From Sphingomonadaceae bacterium (GTDB taxonomy: Bacteria > Pseudomonadota > Alphaproteobacteria > Sphingomonadales > Sphingomonadaceae), in contig JAJUHA010000025.1 in assembly GCA_029268145.1 (NCBI GenBank), positions 1-32,597 of the forward strand: a stretch of DNA of 32,597 bases. The letters run 5' to 3'. How positions within the stretch are numbered: position 1 is the first letter of the stretch; each line of letters opens with the position of its first letter. The translations under genes were made by a program, and so were the position numbers. Shown piece after piece: positions 1 to 8,539 of the stretch. Under the pieces are notes generated by a model that was given only the letters and a program-made list of their open reading frames with translations, ran no database searches and was not told where the DNA came from.

Positions 1-1
1 G

Positions 2-133
2 GCCGAGCCGCTTCCGAACCCCGCCGGCCACCGAGCGCGGGACGCGCGCGCCGACCGTCCCCCGCCGGCGTCGGTTCCGCCAGCCCGCCCGCGCGGCGGC
101 TTCGAGCAGGGCGCAGCCGCCAGCGAGCCGTGA
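2..133 (+). CDS. Possible 3' end of an upstream gene (partial)
   Basis: One forward frame is open from the left edge to a TGA at 131-133 and reads as a Pro/Ala/Arg-rich tail ending ...EQGAAASEP. Disordered tails of this kind are common at protein C-termini in GC-rich genomes, but random GC-rich DNA also stays open this long. No domain is visible. A weak 5-bp hairpin lies at 151-163. The rest of 134-219 holds only the leader and ribosome binding site of the next gene. I cannot name a function; the upstream sequence would decide. Confidence 0.25.
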   Translation, partial: AEPLPNPAGHRARDARADRPPPASVPPARPRGGFEQGAAASEP

Positions 134-219
134 GGCCCTGCCGGGTCCCTCGGGAGCTTCCCGGTTGTGCCAGGATCTGATAGTTACGGCCTTGTCACGT
201 TGATTCGGAGGCGGGGCAC

Positions 220-924
220 ATGAGGTTCGGAACTGGACTGGGACCTGGGCTTGGCGTCTGTCTGGCCGGGGCGCTTCAGGCCGGGGCACTGGCGGCGCTG
301 GCGGCTCCGGCGGCCGCGAGCGTCCACACGGTCACCTGGGCGCCGATGGGGAGCGAGACGCTTGAGGTGGAGATTGGCGGGCTCGCGCCCGGCGACACGG
401 TCGAGGTCTCGGCAGGTTTCGTCTGGCAGTGGGCAACCTACTGGTGGGAAGACTGGTTCGAAGACGGCTGGGTGCTGTCGGGCAATGACTTCTTCGGCGA
501 TGGCGGATTCGTCCTTCTGCCCGGCCAATGGGAGTGGCGCAACGTCGTGCTCGCCACCTCCGGCTACGGCGACTGGGTGATCCTCGGAGCGTCTGTCGGC
601 GCGCACCTCAGCCGAAGCGCCGACGAGGCGTTGCTCACCGTGCGGTGGCGCAGCGGAGCGCGCGATTTCTGCGGCACGATCCCCGAGCAGGGGCGGGTCA
701 GCTTCGCCTCGTGCGGCGCGGCCTTCTGGCCCGGGCCGGAGGAGGTCTGGAGCGAGATCGAGATCGTGACGAGCAGTCCCGCATCGTTCGTCGAGGTGCG
801 GACCCTTCCATGGACGGGCCCCGCGCTGCCCGAGCCGGCGAGCTGGGCGATGATGGTCACGGGCTTCGGCGTGGTCGGGGGCCTGCTGCGGCGCCGGGAG
901 CGGCCTCGGGCAATCCTCGCCTGA
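220..924 (+). CDS. PEPxxWA-CTERM sorting domain protein (234 aa)
   Basis: This is a predicted exported protein. Residues 1-34 form a Gly/Ala/Leu-rich signal peptide with a plausible cleavage after APAAA. Residues 204-234 form the sorting tail: PEPASWAMM, a short hydrophobic stretch (VTGFGVVGGLL) and an Arg cluster (RRRER). This is the PEPxxWA variant typical of Sphingomonadales, which by family knowledge is recognised by an exosortase in the inner membrane. The body is unusually rich in Trp, especially residues 68-85 (WQW, WW, DWF, DGW), and has two Cys. I recognise no enzymatic domain. The ATG at 220 is preceded by a strong GGAGGCGGGG ribosome binding site at 207-216. Its stop lies 40 nt before the ATP-grasp gene with no clear terminator, so read-through is possible. 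The sorting call is firm; the role is unknown. Confidence 0.85.
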   Translation: MRFGTGLGPGLGVCLAGALQAGALAALAAPAAASVHTVTWAPMGSETLEVEIGGLAPGDTVEVSAGFVWQWATYWWEDWFEDGWVLSGNDFFGDGGFVLLPGQWEWRNVVLATSGYGDWVILGASVGAHLSRSADEALLTVRWRSGARDFCGTIPEQGRVSFASCGAAFWPGPEEVWSEIEIVTSSPASFVEVRTLPWTGPALPEPASWAMMVTGFGVVGGLLRRRERPRAILA

Positions 925-964
925 GGCTTGCGCCGCGCCGGGCGAGGCGGCACAGCTTGCCGCC

Positions 965-2461
965 GTGGGCGCAGCATTCGACGAGATGTTCGGCACCGAC
1001 GGGTATCCGCAGGCGGTGGACCCGGCCGCCGCCCGCGCGCCCTATGCGCTCGTCGCCGCCTGGCTCGCCGCCTCGACGCCCGAGCTCCTCGAGACCCGCC
1101 GCCGCCAGGCCGAGCTCTTCTTCCGCCGCATCGGCATCACCTTCGCCGTCTACGGCGATCCGGACGCCGACGAACGGCTGATCCCCTTCGACATCATCCC
1201 GCGCGTCCTGTCCCCGGCCGAATGGACCACCGTCGAGGAGGGGCTGAAGCAGCGGGTCGCGGCGCTCAACGCCTTCTGCGCCGATGTCTACGGCGCCCGC
1301 GAGATCCTGCGCGCCGGCGTCGTTCCCGAGGATCTCGTCATTGGCAACCCGCAGTTCGCGCTCCAGCAGCTCGGCTTCCGCCCGCCCGGCGACGTCTGGG
1401 TCCACATCGCCGGGATCGATCTGGTCCGCACCGGCCCGGGCGAGTTCATGGTGCTCGAGGACAATGCGCGGACGCCCTCGGGCGTCTCCTACATGCTCGA
1501 GAACCGGGAGGTGATGCTTCGGCTCGTGCCCGAGCTCATCACCGGCGAGACCGGCGAGGGCGGGGTGCGCCCGGTCGAGACCTATCCGGAGCAGCTCTAC
1601 GCCTCGCTCCGCTCGGTCGCGCCTCCCGGCTGCCGCGGCGAGCCGACCGTCGCGCTGCTCACCCCCGGCCTCCACAACAGCGCCTACTATGAGCACAGCT
1701 TCCTTGCCGACAAGATGGGGGTGGAGCTGCTCGAGGGCTCGGACCTGTTCGTCCATGACGACGTGCTCTACATGCGCACCACTGCCGGGCCGGCGCGGGT
1801 CGACGTGCTCTACCGCCGGGTCGATGATGCCTTCCTCGATCCGCTGGTGTTCCGGCCCGATTCCGCGCTCGGCGTGCCGGGCATGGTGCGCGCCTACCAC
1901 GCCGGCAACCTCACGCTGGCCAATGCGATCGGCACCGGCATCGCCGACGACAAGGCGATCTACAGCTACATGCCCGAGATCGTGCGCTTCTACACCGGCC
2001 GCGACCCGATCCTCCCCAATGTCCCCACCTGGCGCTGCCGCGAGCCCGACGCGCTCGCCGAAGTGCTCGCCCGGCTGCCCGAGCTCGTCGTCAAGGAGGT
2101 GGATGGCTCGGGGGGCTACGGGATGCTCGTCGGCCCGCACGCCAGCGCCGCCGAGATCGAGACATTCCGCGCAAAGCTGAAGGCCGATCCGGAGAAGTTC
2201 ATCGCCCAGCCGACGCTTGCGCTCTCCACCTGCCCGACCCTGACCGACGCCGGCATCGCCCCGCGCCATGTCGATCTCCGGCCCTTCATCCTCACCGGCG
2301 CCACCGGGGCCACCGTCCTTCCCGGCGGTCTCACCCGGGTTGCGATGAAGGCCGGCTCGCTCGTCGTCAACTCGAGCCAGGGCGGCGGCACCAAGGACAC
2401 CTGGGTGCTCGGCCCCCGCGCCAGCGACCTTCGCGGCGAGAGCGCGGGCAGAGGCGGCTGA
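965..2461 (+). CDS. Circularly permuted ATP-grasp protein of the Anbu operon
   Basis: The protein has 498 aa and belongs to the circularly permuted type-2 ATP-grasp family (DUF404/DUF407-like). Recognisable family segments are the N-terminal FDEMFGTDG, GIDLVRTGPGEFMVLEDNAR with the PSGVSY loop, VVKEVDGSGGYGM for nucleotide binding, and the C-terminal HVDLRPFILTG. By family knowledge these proteins are predicted to ligate a carboxylate to an amine using ATP, possibly making or tagging peptides; the substrate is unknown. The GTG at 965 gives the usual FDEM start but has no convincing ribosome binding site. The ATG at 986 is the alternative. The TGA overlaps the next gene's ATG by 1 nt (TGATG), indicating translational coupling. 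The order ATP-grasp, alpha-E, transglutaminase, Anbu matches the conserved operon and strengthens the call. Confidence 0.9.
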   Translation: MGAAFDEMFGTDGYPQAVDPAAARAPYALVAAWLAASTPELLETRRRQAELFFRRIGITFAVYGDPDADERLIPFDIIPRVLSPAEWTTVEEGLKQRVAALNAFCADVYGAREILRAGVVPEDLVIGNPQFALQQLGFRPPGDVWVHIAGIDLVRTGPGEFMVLEDNARTPSGVSYMLENREVMLRLVPELITGETGEGGVRPVETYPEQLYASLRSVAPPGCRGEPTVALLTPGLHNSAYYEHSFLADKMGVELLEGSDLFVHDDVLYMRTTAGPARVDVLYRRVDDAFLDPLVFRPDSALGVPGMVRAYHAGNLTLANAIGTGIADDKAIYSYMPEIVRFYTGRDPILPNVPTWRCREPDALAEVLARLPELVVKEVDGSGGYGMLVGPHASAAEIETFRAKLKADPEKFIAQPTLALSTCPTLTDAGIAPRHVDLRPFILTGATGATVLPGGLTRVAMKAGSLVVNSSQGGGTKDTWVLGPRASDLRGESAGRGG

Positions 2462-3402
2462 TGCTGTCGCGCAACGCCGCCAACCTCTACTGGCTCGGCC
2501 GCTATGTCGAGCGGGCCGACTATCTGTGCCGGCTGCTCGATGCGACCGTCCGCCTCGCCGCCCTGCCGGCAACCCATGGCGGCGCCGGCAATGCCTGGGA
2601 AGCCGCGCTCCAGTCGGCGAGCGCGGCAGCGGCCTTCGCCGAGACCGGGCGGCGCGCGAGCGAGACCGAGGTGGCGCGCTTCCTCGCCGTCGACCCGGAC
2701 AATGTGGGGTCGATCCGCTGCTGCCTCGAGCGCGCCCGCACCAACGCCCGGGCGCTCAGGACCGCGCTCACGGCCGAGACCTGGGAAGCGATCAACAGCG
2801 CCTGGCTCGAGATCCAGCGCTTCGGCACCAGCGCGGCCGACCCGCTCACGCTCATGCGCCTCGTCGAGACGGTGAAGCAGTCGCTGCTCGCCTTCGATGG
2901 TGCCGCCCACCGCAACCAGCTGCGGGAATCGACCTACTGGTTCATGCGGCTCGGCACCTCGATCGAGCGCGCCGACAACACCGCCCGCCTGCTCGACCAG
3001 AAATATCACATCCTGCTGCCGCGGACCGAGCCGGTGGGCGGCAGCCTCGACTATTTCCAGTGGACGACGATCCTGCGCACCGTCTCGGCGCTGACCGCCT
3101 ACCGCTGGGTCTACCGGGACTCCGTCAAGCCCTGGCTGGTGGCCGACCTTCTCATCCTCAAGAAGCCCATGCCCCGCTCGCTCGCCGCCTGCTACGAGGA
3201 CACGGTCTTCTATCTCGACCGCCTCGCGCTCGACCGCGGCCGCCAGGGCCCGGCCAACCGGCTGGCCGTCGCCGGCCTGAAGCGGCTGGAAGCTGAGACG
3301 ATCGACAGCCTGTTCCAGCGCGGCCTGCACGAGTTCCTGCTGCAGTTCATTGCCGACAACAACGCGCTCGGCGACGCGATCGCCGAGCAGCACCTGTTCT
3401 GA
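2461..3402 (+). CDS. Alpha-E domain protein of the Anbu operon
   Basis: A 313-aa all-helical protein of the alpha-E family. It opens with the diagnostic MLSRNAANLYWLGRYVERAD and continues with further family segments such as WFMRLGTSIERADNTARLLDQKYH (residues about 160-183) and FYLDRLALDRGR. The repeated ERA(D/N) helices are family signatures. The biochemical function is unknown. The family nearly always occurs with the permuted ATP-grasp protein and is assumed to work with it, perhaps as scaffold or substrate binder. There is no signal peptide or membrane segment, so it is probably cytoplasmic. The start is fixed by the 1-nt overlap with the ATP-grasp stop. The gap to the transglutaminase start is 13 nt and carries a GAAGGGGG ribosome binding site. 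Confidence 0.92.
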   Translation: MLSRNAANLYWLGRYVERADYLCRLLDATVRLAALPATHGGAGNAWEAALQSASAAAAFAETGRRASETEVARFLAVDPDNVGSIRCCLERARTNARALRTALTAETWEAINSAWLEIQRFGTSAADPLTLMRLVETVKQSLLAFDGAAHRNQLRESTYWFMRLGTSIERADNTARLLDQKYHILLPRTEPVGGSLDYFQWTTILRTVSALTAYRWVYRDSVKPWLVADLLILKKPMPRSLAACYEDTVFYLDRLALDRGRQGPANRLAVAGLKRLEAETIDSLFQRGLHEFLLQFIADNNALGDAIAEQHLF

Positions 3403-3415
3403 AGGGGGCGCCGGC

Positions 3416-4279
3416 GTGAGGCTCCTCATCGACCATCGGACGGTCTACCGCTACGAAGGGCAGGCCACGGGCATCATCCAGGTGCTGCGGCTCACCCCGC
3501 GGCCGGGCGATTCGCAGGCAATCCTCAGGTGGCGGGTCGATGTCGAGGCCGACGGCGCGATCAAGCCCTTCACCGATGTCCATGGCAATCTCGCCCACAT
3601 GTTCTACGCCGACGGCCCGCTCGGCGAAGTCGCCATCCATGTCGAGGGCGAGGTGATGACGACCGACACGGCAGGCATGGTGGGGCCGGCCGACGAGCGG
3701 GTGCCGCTTGCCGCCTACCTGCGCCCGACGCCGCTCACCACGCCCGATGCCGCGCTTGCGGCCTTCGCCCGGACCGTCAGCCACGCCGAACCGCTCGACC
3801 AGGCCCACATGCTGATGCGGGCCATCCACGAGCGGCTCACCTTCGATCCGGACGTGACTCACGCGGCAACCGATGCCGCCACCGCCTTCCGGCTCGGCCG
3901 CGGGGTGTGCCAGGATCTCTCGCAGGTGATGGTGACGGCGGCGCGCCTGCTCGGCATTCCGGCCCGCTATGTCTCGGGCCACTACGCCGCGCCCGACCAT
4001 CCCGAGCAGGAGGCCGCCCACGCCTGGGCCGAGCTCCATCTTCCCGGCATCGGCTGGGTCGCCTTCGACCCGACCCACGGGATCTGCGCCGGCGAAGGCC
4101 ATGTGCGCGTCGCCGTCGGTCTCGACTCGCTCGACGCCGCCCCGGTCCGCGGCTCCCGCCGCGGCGGCGGCACCGAGCAGCTCCTCGTCCTCGTCCACGG
4201 CCGCGAGGCGAGGCAACCGCCCGCCCCGGGCCTGGTCGACGCGCCCGACCTCTTCCGGGGCCAGGAACAGCGCCAATGA
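3416..4279 (+). CDS. Bacterial transglutaminase-like cysteine peptidase of the Anbu operon
   Basis: A 287-aa transglutaminase-fold protein. It has the N-terminal beta domain typical of bacterial members (LLIDHRTVYRYEGQ, then LRLTPRPGDSQ) followed by the papain-like catalytic core. The catalytic triad is visible: Cys165 in GRGVCQDLSQ, His202 in AHAWAEL and Asp218 in AFDPTHG. Family members hydrolyse or form amide bonds; a peptidase or amidase role is usually inferred in this operon. I chose the GTG at 3416 because GAAGGGGG lies 7-8 nt upstream and because the reading frame before it overlaps alpha-E with no family similarity. The last codons overlap the Anbu start (ATGA, 4276-4279). No export signal is seen, so action is probably cytoplasmic. 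Confidence 0.92.
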   Translation: MRLLIDHRTVYRYEGQATGIIQVLRLTPRPGDSQAILRWRVDVEADGAIKPFTDVHGNLAHMFYADGPLGEVAIHVEGEVMTTDTAGMVGPADERVPLAAYLRPTPLTTPDAALAAFARTVSHAEPLDQAHMLMRAIHERLTFDPDVTHAATDAATAFRLGRGVCQDLSQVMVTAARLLGIPARYVSGHYAAPDHPEQEAAHAWAELHLPGIGWVAFDPTHGICAGEGHVRVAVGLDSLDAAPVRGSRRGGGTEQLLVLVHGREARQPPAPGLVDAPDLFRGQEQRQ

Positions 4280-5025
4280 CCTACTGTGTCGGTCTCCTCG
4301 TCAAGGAAGGGCTGGTGATGCTGGCCGACACCCGCACCAACGCCGGCATCGACAACATCTCCTGCTACCGGAAGCTCCGGGTGTTCGGCGAGGAAGGAAA
4401 CAGGATCGTCGCCATCGCCTCGGCCGGCTCGCTCTCGGTCACCCAGGCCGCGATCAACAAGCTGCGCGAGGGCGTGCGAATCCCGGGCCGCGACGGGCTG
4501 TTCTTCGTCGAGACCGCGCCCACCATGTTCCGCGTGGCCGAGGTGGTGGGCCATGCGCTGAAGCAGGCGCGCCACGAGATCGACGAGACGGTCGACGACG
4601 AGGCCGTGGCGACCGGGGCCTCCTTCCTGGTGGGGGGCTCGATCGGCGGTGGTGCGCCGGCGCTGTTCCTCATCTACGGCGAGGGCAATTTCATCGAATG
4701 CGGGATCGAGACGCCGTTCCTCCAGATCGGCGAACTCAAATATGGCAAGCCGATCCTCGACCGGATGCTGCTCTACCGCACGCCGCTCGACGAGGCGGTG
4801 AAGGTCGGCCTGCTCTCGATGAACTCGACCATCAAGTCGAACCTGTCGGTGGGGCTGCCGGTCGATCTTCTCATCCTGAAGCCCGGCCACTCCGCGGCCA
4901 TGCTCTACCGGATCGAGGAGGGCGATCCCTATTACCAGGAGCTGGGCTTGCGCTGGCAGCTCGCGCTCCAGGAGACGCTCGACTCCCTGCCCGATCCGCC
5001 CTTCCTGCCGCGCACCCGGGGGTAG
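4276..5025 (+). CDS. Anbu, proteasome-like (Ntn-hydrolase) peptidase
   Basis: A 249-aa protein of the 20S-proteasome beta-subunit superfamily, the Anbu (bacterial proteasome homologue) type. It begins MTYCVGLLVKEG, so removal of Met would expose Thr1 without a propeptide. Counting from that Thr, Asp17 (in LADTRTNAG) and Lys32 (in CYRKLRVF) fall at the places of the proteasome's Asp17 and Lys33. Further family segments are FLVGGSIGGGAPALFLIYGEGN and the C-terminal GDPYYQELGLRW. Known Anbu proteins form open ring or lock-washer assemblies, and their physiological substrates are unresolved. The start overlaps the transglutaminase stop by 4 nt. It is the last gene of the operon. The next 134 nt (5026-5159) hold no gene and lead to the TonB receptor; a small dyad CACGG/CCGTG lies within them. 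Confidence 0.93.
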   Translation: MTYCVGLLVKEGLVMLADTRTNAGIDNISCYRKLRVFGEEGNRIVAIASAGSLSVTQAAINKLREGVRIPGRDGLFFVETAPTMFRVAEVVGHALKQARHEIDETVDDEAVATGASFLVGGSIGGGAPALFLIYGEGNFIECGIETPFLQIGELKYGKPILDRMLLYRTPLDEAVKVGLLSMNSTIKSNLSVGLPVDLLILKPGHSAAMLYRIEEGDPYYQELGLRWQLALQETLDSLPDPPFLPRTRG

Positions 5026-5159
5026 CGCCCGCACGCGGCTGTTGCGTCTTGGCCACAGCCGTCACGGGAGTTGCCCAAATCGCGTCTTTGCGGCGGCACG
5101 GTCTTTTCGCCGTGATGACAGGCGGCCTAGTCTCTCCTCCCATTTGTCAGGGGAAGACA

Positions 5160-8100
5160 ATGACTCGCGCGCGCCACCGTTCCGCCATACTTGCCCGGGT
5201 TTCGCTCCCGGCGCTGCTCCTGGCCGCCGTGCCCGGCCATGCCCAGTCGCAGACTGCCGCGACCGAGGCGGTCGAGGCGAGCGAGACCATCGTCGTCACC
5301 GGCAGCCGGGTGGCGCGTGATCCCAATGCCGTCGCGCCCATCCCGATCCAGTCGCTCTCCGGCGAGGACCTCATCAACACCGGCCAGAACGACGTGACCG
5401 CGGCGCTCCGCCAGATCCCGGCGCTCATCGCCTCCTCGACCGTTGCCGACTCGCTCGAGCGCGGCCCGGCCGGTACGGCGGGCCAGGCCGTCCTCAACCT
5501 GCGCCAGCTCGGCTCCAACCGGACGCTGGTTCTCGTCGACGGCCGCCGCCATGTCTCGGGCGTGCCGGAGCGGCAGGCGGTCGACGTCTCGACCATCCCG
5601 CCCACCCTCATCGAGCAGGTCGAGGTGCTGACCGGCGGCGCCTCGGCAGTCTATGGCGCCGACGCGGTGACCGGGGTGGTCAACTACCGTCTCAAGGAGA
5701 ATTTCGAGGGGTTCGAGGTGGACGGCCAGGTCGGCACGTCGACCAAGGGAGACGGCCAGAGCTATCGGATCGGCGCCACCTACGGGCGCAACTTCCGGGA
5801 CGGCCGGGGCAACTTCACCCTTTCGGCGGGCTTCGCCGAGGACAGCGAGGTCCTCATGGGCGACCGGGAGTTCACCCGCGACAACAACCGGGGGAACAAT
5901 TCGGGCACCTACGCCAACCCGGCGCTGCGCTTCCAGAAGGGTGACATCAACCCGGCAACCATGCCGAACTTCGCCAGCTTCTACCGCGTCGGCGGGCCCG
6001 GGCCCCGCACGACCCGCATCAGCTTCGGCCCGCCGATCCCGCTTCCCGGCACCAGCATCTACACGTCCGTCTTCGGCACCAACACGCCGACGGCGGCCGA
6101 GCAGGCGCTGATCGACCGGGCCCTCAACGCACCCACCCGCGTCATCGGCCGTCAGCCGACCTTCGCAATCTCGGCCAACAGCGGCCTCCTGTTCCGTGCC
6201 GACTATGACTTCTGGCAGGCCGACATCAACGGCAACGGCGTCAACGACTGCAACGAGAGCTACATCGGCTGGACCGGCTTCGGCGGCGGCGGCTGCTACA
6301 CGACCAACCCCGATGGCTCGGTGCGCATCTTCAACGACGGCATCATCTCGACCGCCTCCAACCAGTTCGGAGGCGACGGCGCGGTCGAGCGGACCAACGC
6401 CACCTCGCTCCTTCCCGGTTCGGAGCGGCTGTTCGTCAACTCGACCGGCCGCTACGAATTCTCGCCGGCGGTCGAGTTCTTCTACGATGCCAAGTACGCC
6501 CGCAACAAGTCGACCGACCGCAACAACTACAACACCTTCTACGACAGCCTCTATCTCTCGCCCGACAACCCCTTCATCCCGGCCGTCCTGCTGCCGGATG
6601 TGGAGGAATCCGGCGGCCTTCTGGTCTCCCGCGACTTCCTCGACCTCGGGCCCAACATCCGCTCCTCGACCCGCCAGACGCTGCGCTTCGTCGGTGGGCT
6701 CAGGGGCGATCTTGCCGAGCATCTGCGCTACGAGGTCTCGGGTGTGTGGGGCCGCACCAGGTCGGAGACCAGCCAGTCCAACTCGGTCCTCTACGACCGG
6801 CTGTTCGCGGCGCTCGACGTGGTGCGCGGGCCCGGTGGCAACCCGGTCTGCCGCTCGGAGATCGACCCGACGGCCGTGCCGCCCGGCTCGGACGTGTTCC
6901 CGGTCATCGAGAGCGGCTTCTTCACCTTCCGCCCCGGCCAGGGCCTGTGCAAGCCGGCCAACATCCTGCGCGGCGCCTTCTCGGTAAGCCAGGAGGCCGT
7001 CGACTTCATCACCACGCAAACGACCGACCGCTCGACCCTGTCGCAGGCGGTCATCACCGGCTTCCTCAGCGGGGATAGCACGCGCTGGTTCTCGCTGCCC
7101 GGCGGCCCGGTCAACTTCGTCATTGGCGGCGAGTATCGCAAGGAACGGTCCGAGACGACCCTCTCCGATCTCGAGAAGGGCCTGCTTCCCGAAGGCTCGC
7201 CCGCCGGCCCGGCCGGCACCTTCATCGGTGACATCTCCGGCAACCAGTCGCTGCTGTTCGATGCACAGAACCAGGTGTTCGATTCGGGCGGCAGCTTCGA
7301 CGTGAAGGAAGTGTTCGGCGAAGTGCTGCTGCCGATCTTCAAGGAGCAGCGCTTCTTCCACGAACTCACCATCGGCGGCGCCGTGCGCTACGCCGACTAT
7401 TCGACGGTGGGCGGCGCGCTGACCTGGAACGCCAATGGCAGCTGGGCGCCGATCCCCGATGTCCGGCTGCGGGGCACCTACAGCCAGGCCATCCGCGCGC
7501 CCGACGTGTTCGAGCTGTTCAGCCCGCAGCAGGGCGCGACCTTCCGGCCGCTCGACCCCTGCCAGGCCGTCGAGATCGCGGCGCTCAAGGCGACCGATCC
7601 GGCGCGCGGCGCGATCCGCGAGACCAACTGCCTCGCCGCCGTCACTGCAACCGGCATTCCCAACCCGGCCGCCTTCCTCGCGACCTACGAGGATCCGCTC
7701 ACCGCGCGCTTCGGCGGCACCTCGGGCGGCAACCCCGATCTCCAGGAGGAAACGGCGCGCAGCTGGACTGCGGGCACGGTCATCCAGCCGCGCTTCCTGC
7801 CCGGCCTCACCCTCTCGGCCGACTATTACTCGATCCGGATCGAGGATGCGATCGCGGCGGTCACGGCCCAGGACCTTGTCGACAGCTGCTACGACATCCC
7901 CACCTTCCCGAACCAGTTCTGCGCCCAGTTCGAGCGGAACACGACCATCGGGTCGCCGACCTTCTTCGGCTTCACCACCCTGCGCCAGACCCAGATCAAC
8001 TTCGGCAAGATCGAGACGGCCGGCGTCGACTTCTCCGCCAACTACCAGTTCGAATGGCGGGACAATGGCTTTGCCCTCGGCTTCACGGGGAACTGGGTGC

Positions 8101-8489
8101 AGAAGCTCGACCGCTTCTTCGATCCGGTGGACAGCAGCTTCGTCAATCCCGGCCTGCTCGAGACCAGCGCGCCGCGCTGGTCGGGCCTCGGCACGGTTGC
8201 CTGGACCCGCGGGCCGCTCACGCTCGGCTACCGGCTGCAGTGGATCGGCCGCCAGGCGATCGCCAGCACCATCCAGATCGAGGACCTCGAGGACCAGTTC
8301 GGCGAGGCGGGCCTTGCCCCGCACTATTTCGTCCACGACGTCTCGGTCGGGTTCGAGGTGAACGACAACATCATGCTGCGCGCGGGCGTCAACAACCTGA
8401 TGGACAAGGAGCCCTATCTCGCCAGCTCGGCCTACCCGGTCTCGGGGCTTGGCCGGTTCGTGTTCGTCGGCGCCACCGGGCGGTTCTAG
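5160..8489 (+). CDS. TonB-dependent outer-membrane receptor (1109 aa)
   Basis: An active-transport receptor of the outer membrane, energised by TonB-ExbBD. Residues 1-28 are a signal peptide cleaved near GHA-QSQ. The TonB box region is ETIVVTGSRV at about 41-50. The plug domain follows (about 55-180) with VLNLRQLGSNRTLVLVDGRR, GGASAVYGADAVTGVVNY and related hallmarks. The beta-barrel fills the rest and ends in the outer-membrane signature GRFVFVGATGRF with terminal Phe. The barrel contains VNNLMDKEPY, usual near the C-terminus. Several Cys pairs and a calcium-loop-like DINGNGVNDCNES (about residue 354) sit in a predicted external loop. Substrate cannot be read from sequence. The ATG at 5160 follows AGGGGAAG. 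It is probably transcribed separately from the Anbu operon, though no terminator separates them. Confidence 0.93.
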   Translation: MTRARHRSAILARVSLPALLLAAVPGHAQSQTAATEAVEASETIVVTGSRVARDPNAVAPIPIQSLSGEDLINTGQNDVTAALRQIPALIASSTVADSLERGPAGTAGQAVLNLRQLGSNRTLVLVDGRRHVSGVPERQAVDVSTIPPTLIEQVEVLTGGASAVYGADAVTGVVNYRLKENFEGFEVDGQVGTSTKGDGQSYRIGATYGRNFRDGRGNFTLSAGFAEDSEVLMGDREFTRDNNRGNNSGTYANPALRFQKGDINPATMPNFASFYRVGGPGPRTTRISFGPPIPLPGTSIYTSVFGTNTPTAAEQALIDRALNAPTRVIGRQPTFAISANSGLLFRADYDFWQADINGNGVNDCNESYIGWTGFGGGGCYTTNPDGSVRIFNDGIISTASNQFGGDGAVERTNATSLLPGSERLFVNSTGRYEFSPAVEFFYDAKYARNKSTDRNNYNTFYDSLYLSPDNPFIPAVLLPDVEESGGLLVSRDFLDLGPNIRSSTRQTLRFVGGLRGDLAEHLRYEVSGVWGRTRSETSQSNSVLYDRLFAALDVVRGPGGNPVCRSEIDPTAVPPGSDVFPVIESGFFTFRPGQGLCKPANILRGAFSVSQEAVDFITTQTTDRSTLSQAVITGFLSGDSTRWFSLPGGPVNFVIGGEYRKERSETTLSDLEKGLLPEGSPAGPAGTFIGDISGNQSLLFDAQNQVFDSGGSFDVKEVFGEVLLPIFKEQRFFHELTIGGAVRYADYSTVGGALTWNANGSWAPIPDVRLRGTYSQAIRAPDVFELFSPQQGATFRPLDPCQAVEIAALKATDPARGAIRETNCLAAVTATGIPNPAAFLATYEDPLTARFGGTSGGNPDLQEETARSWTAGTVIQPRFLPGLTLSADYYSIRIEDAIAAVTAQDLVDSCYDIPTFPNQFCAQFERNTTIGSPTFFGFTTLRQTQINFGKIETAGVDFSANYQFEWRDNGFALGFTGNWVQKLDRFFDPVDSSFVNPGLLETSAPRWSGLGTVAWTRGPLTLGYRLQWIGRQAIASTIQIEDLEDQFGEAGLAPHYFVHDVSVGFEVNDNIMLRAGVNNLMDKEPYLASSAYPVSGLGRFVFVGATGRF

Positions 8490-8498
8490 ACCGCAGCG

Positions 8499-8530
8499 GG
8501 CCGGTGCGAAGCGAGGGCTTCGCACCGGCC
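8499..8530. terminator. Bidirectional hairpin terminator between convergent genes
   Basis: A perfect 14-bp inverted repeat (8499-8512 with 8517-8530) encloses a 4-nt loop, GAGG. It lies between the TonB receptor stop (8487-8489) and the stop of the opposing acyl-CoA dehydrogenase (8540-8542). There is no T-run on either side, but its placement and perfection fit an intrinsic or attenuating terminator serving both strands. Confidence 0.7.
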
Positions 8531-8539
8531 GCTCCCGCG

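Noticed and set aside
857-2572. Long minus-strand open frame opposite the ATP-grasp gene
   Set aside because: No family resemblance and composition typical of antisense frames; the forward strand carries a recognised operon.
5026-5159. Possible cobalamin or other riboswitch before the TonB receptor
   Set aside because: The leader is only 134 nt and lacks the conserved B12-box sequence; only one small CACGG/CCGTG dyad is present.
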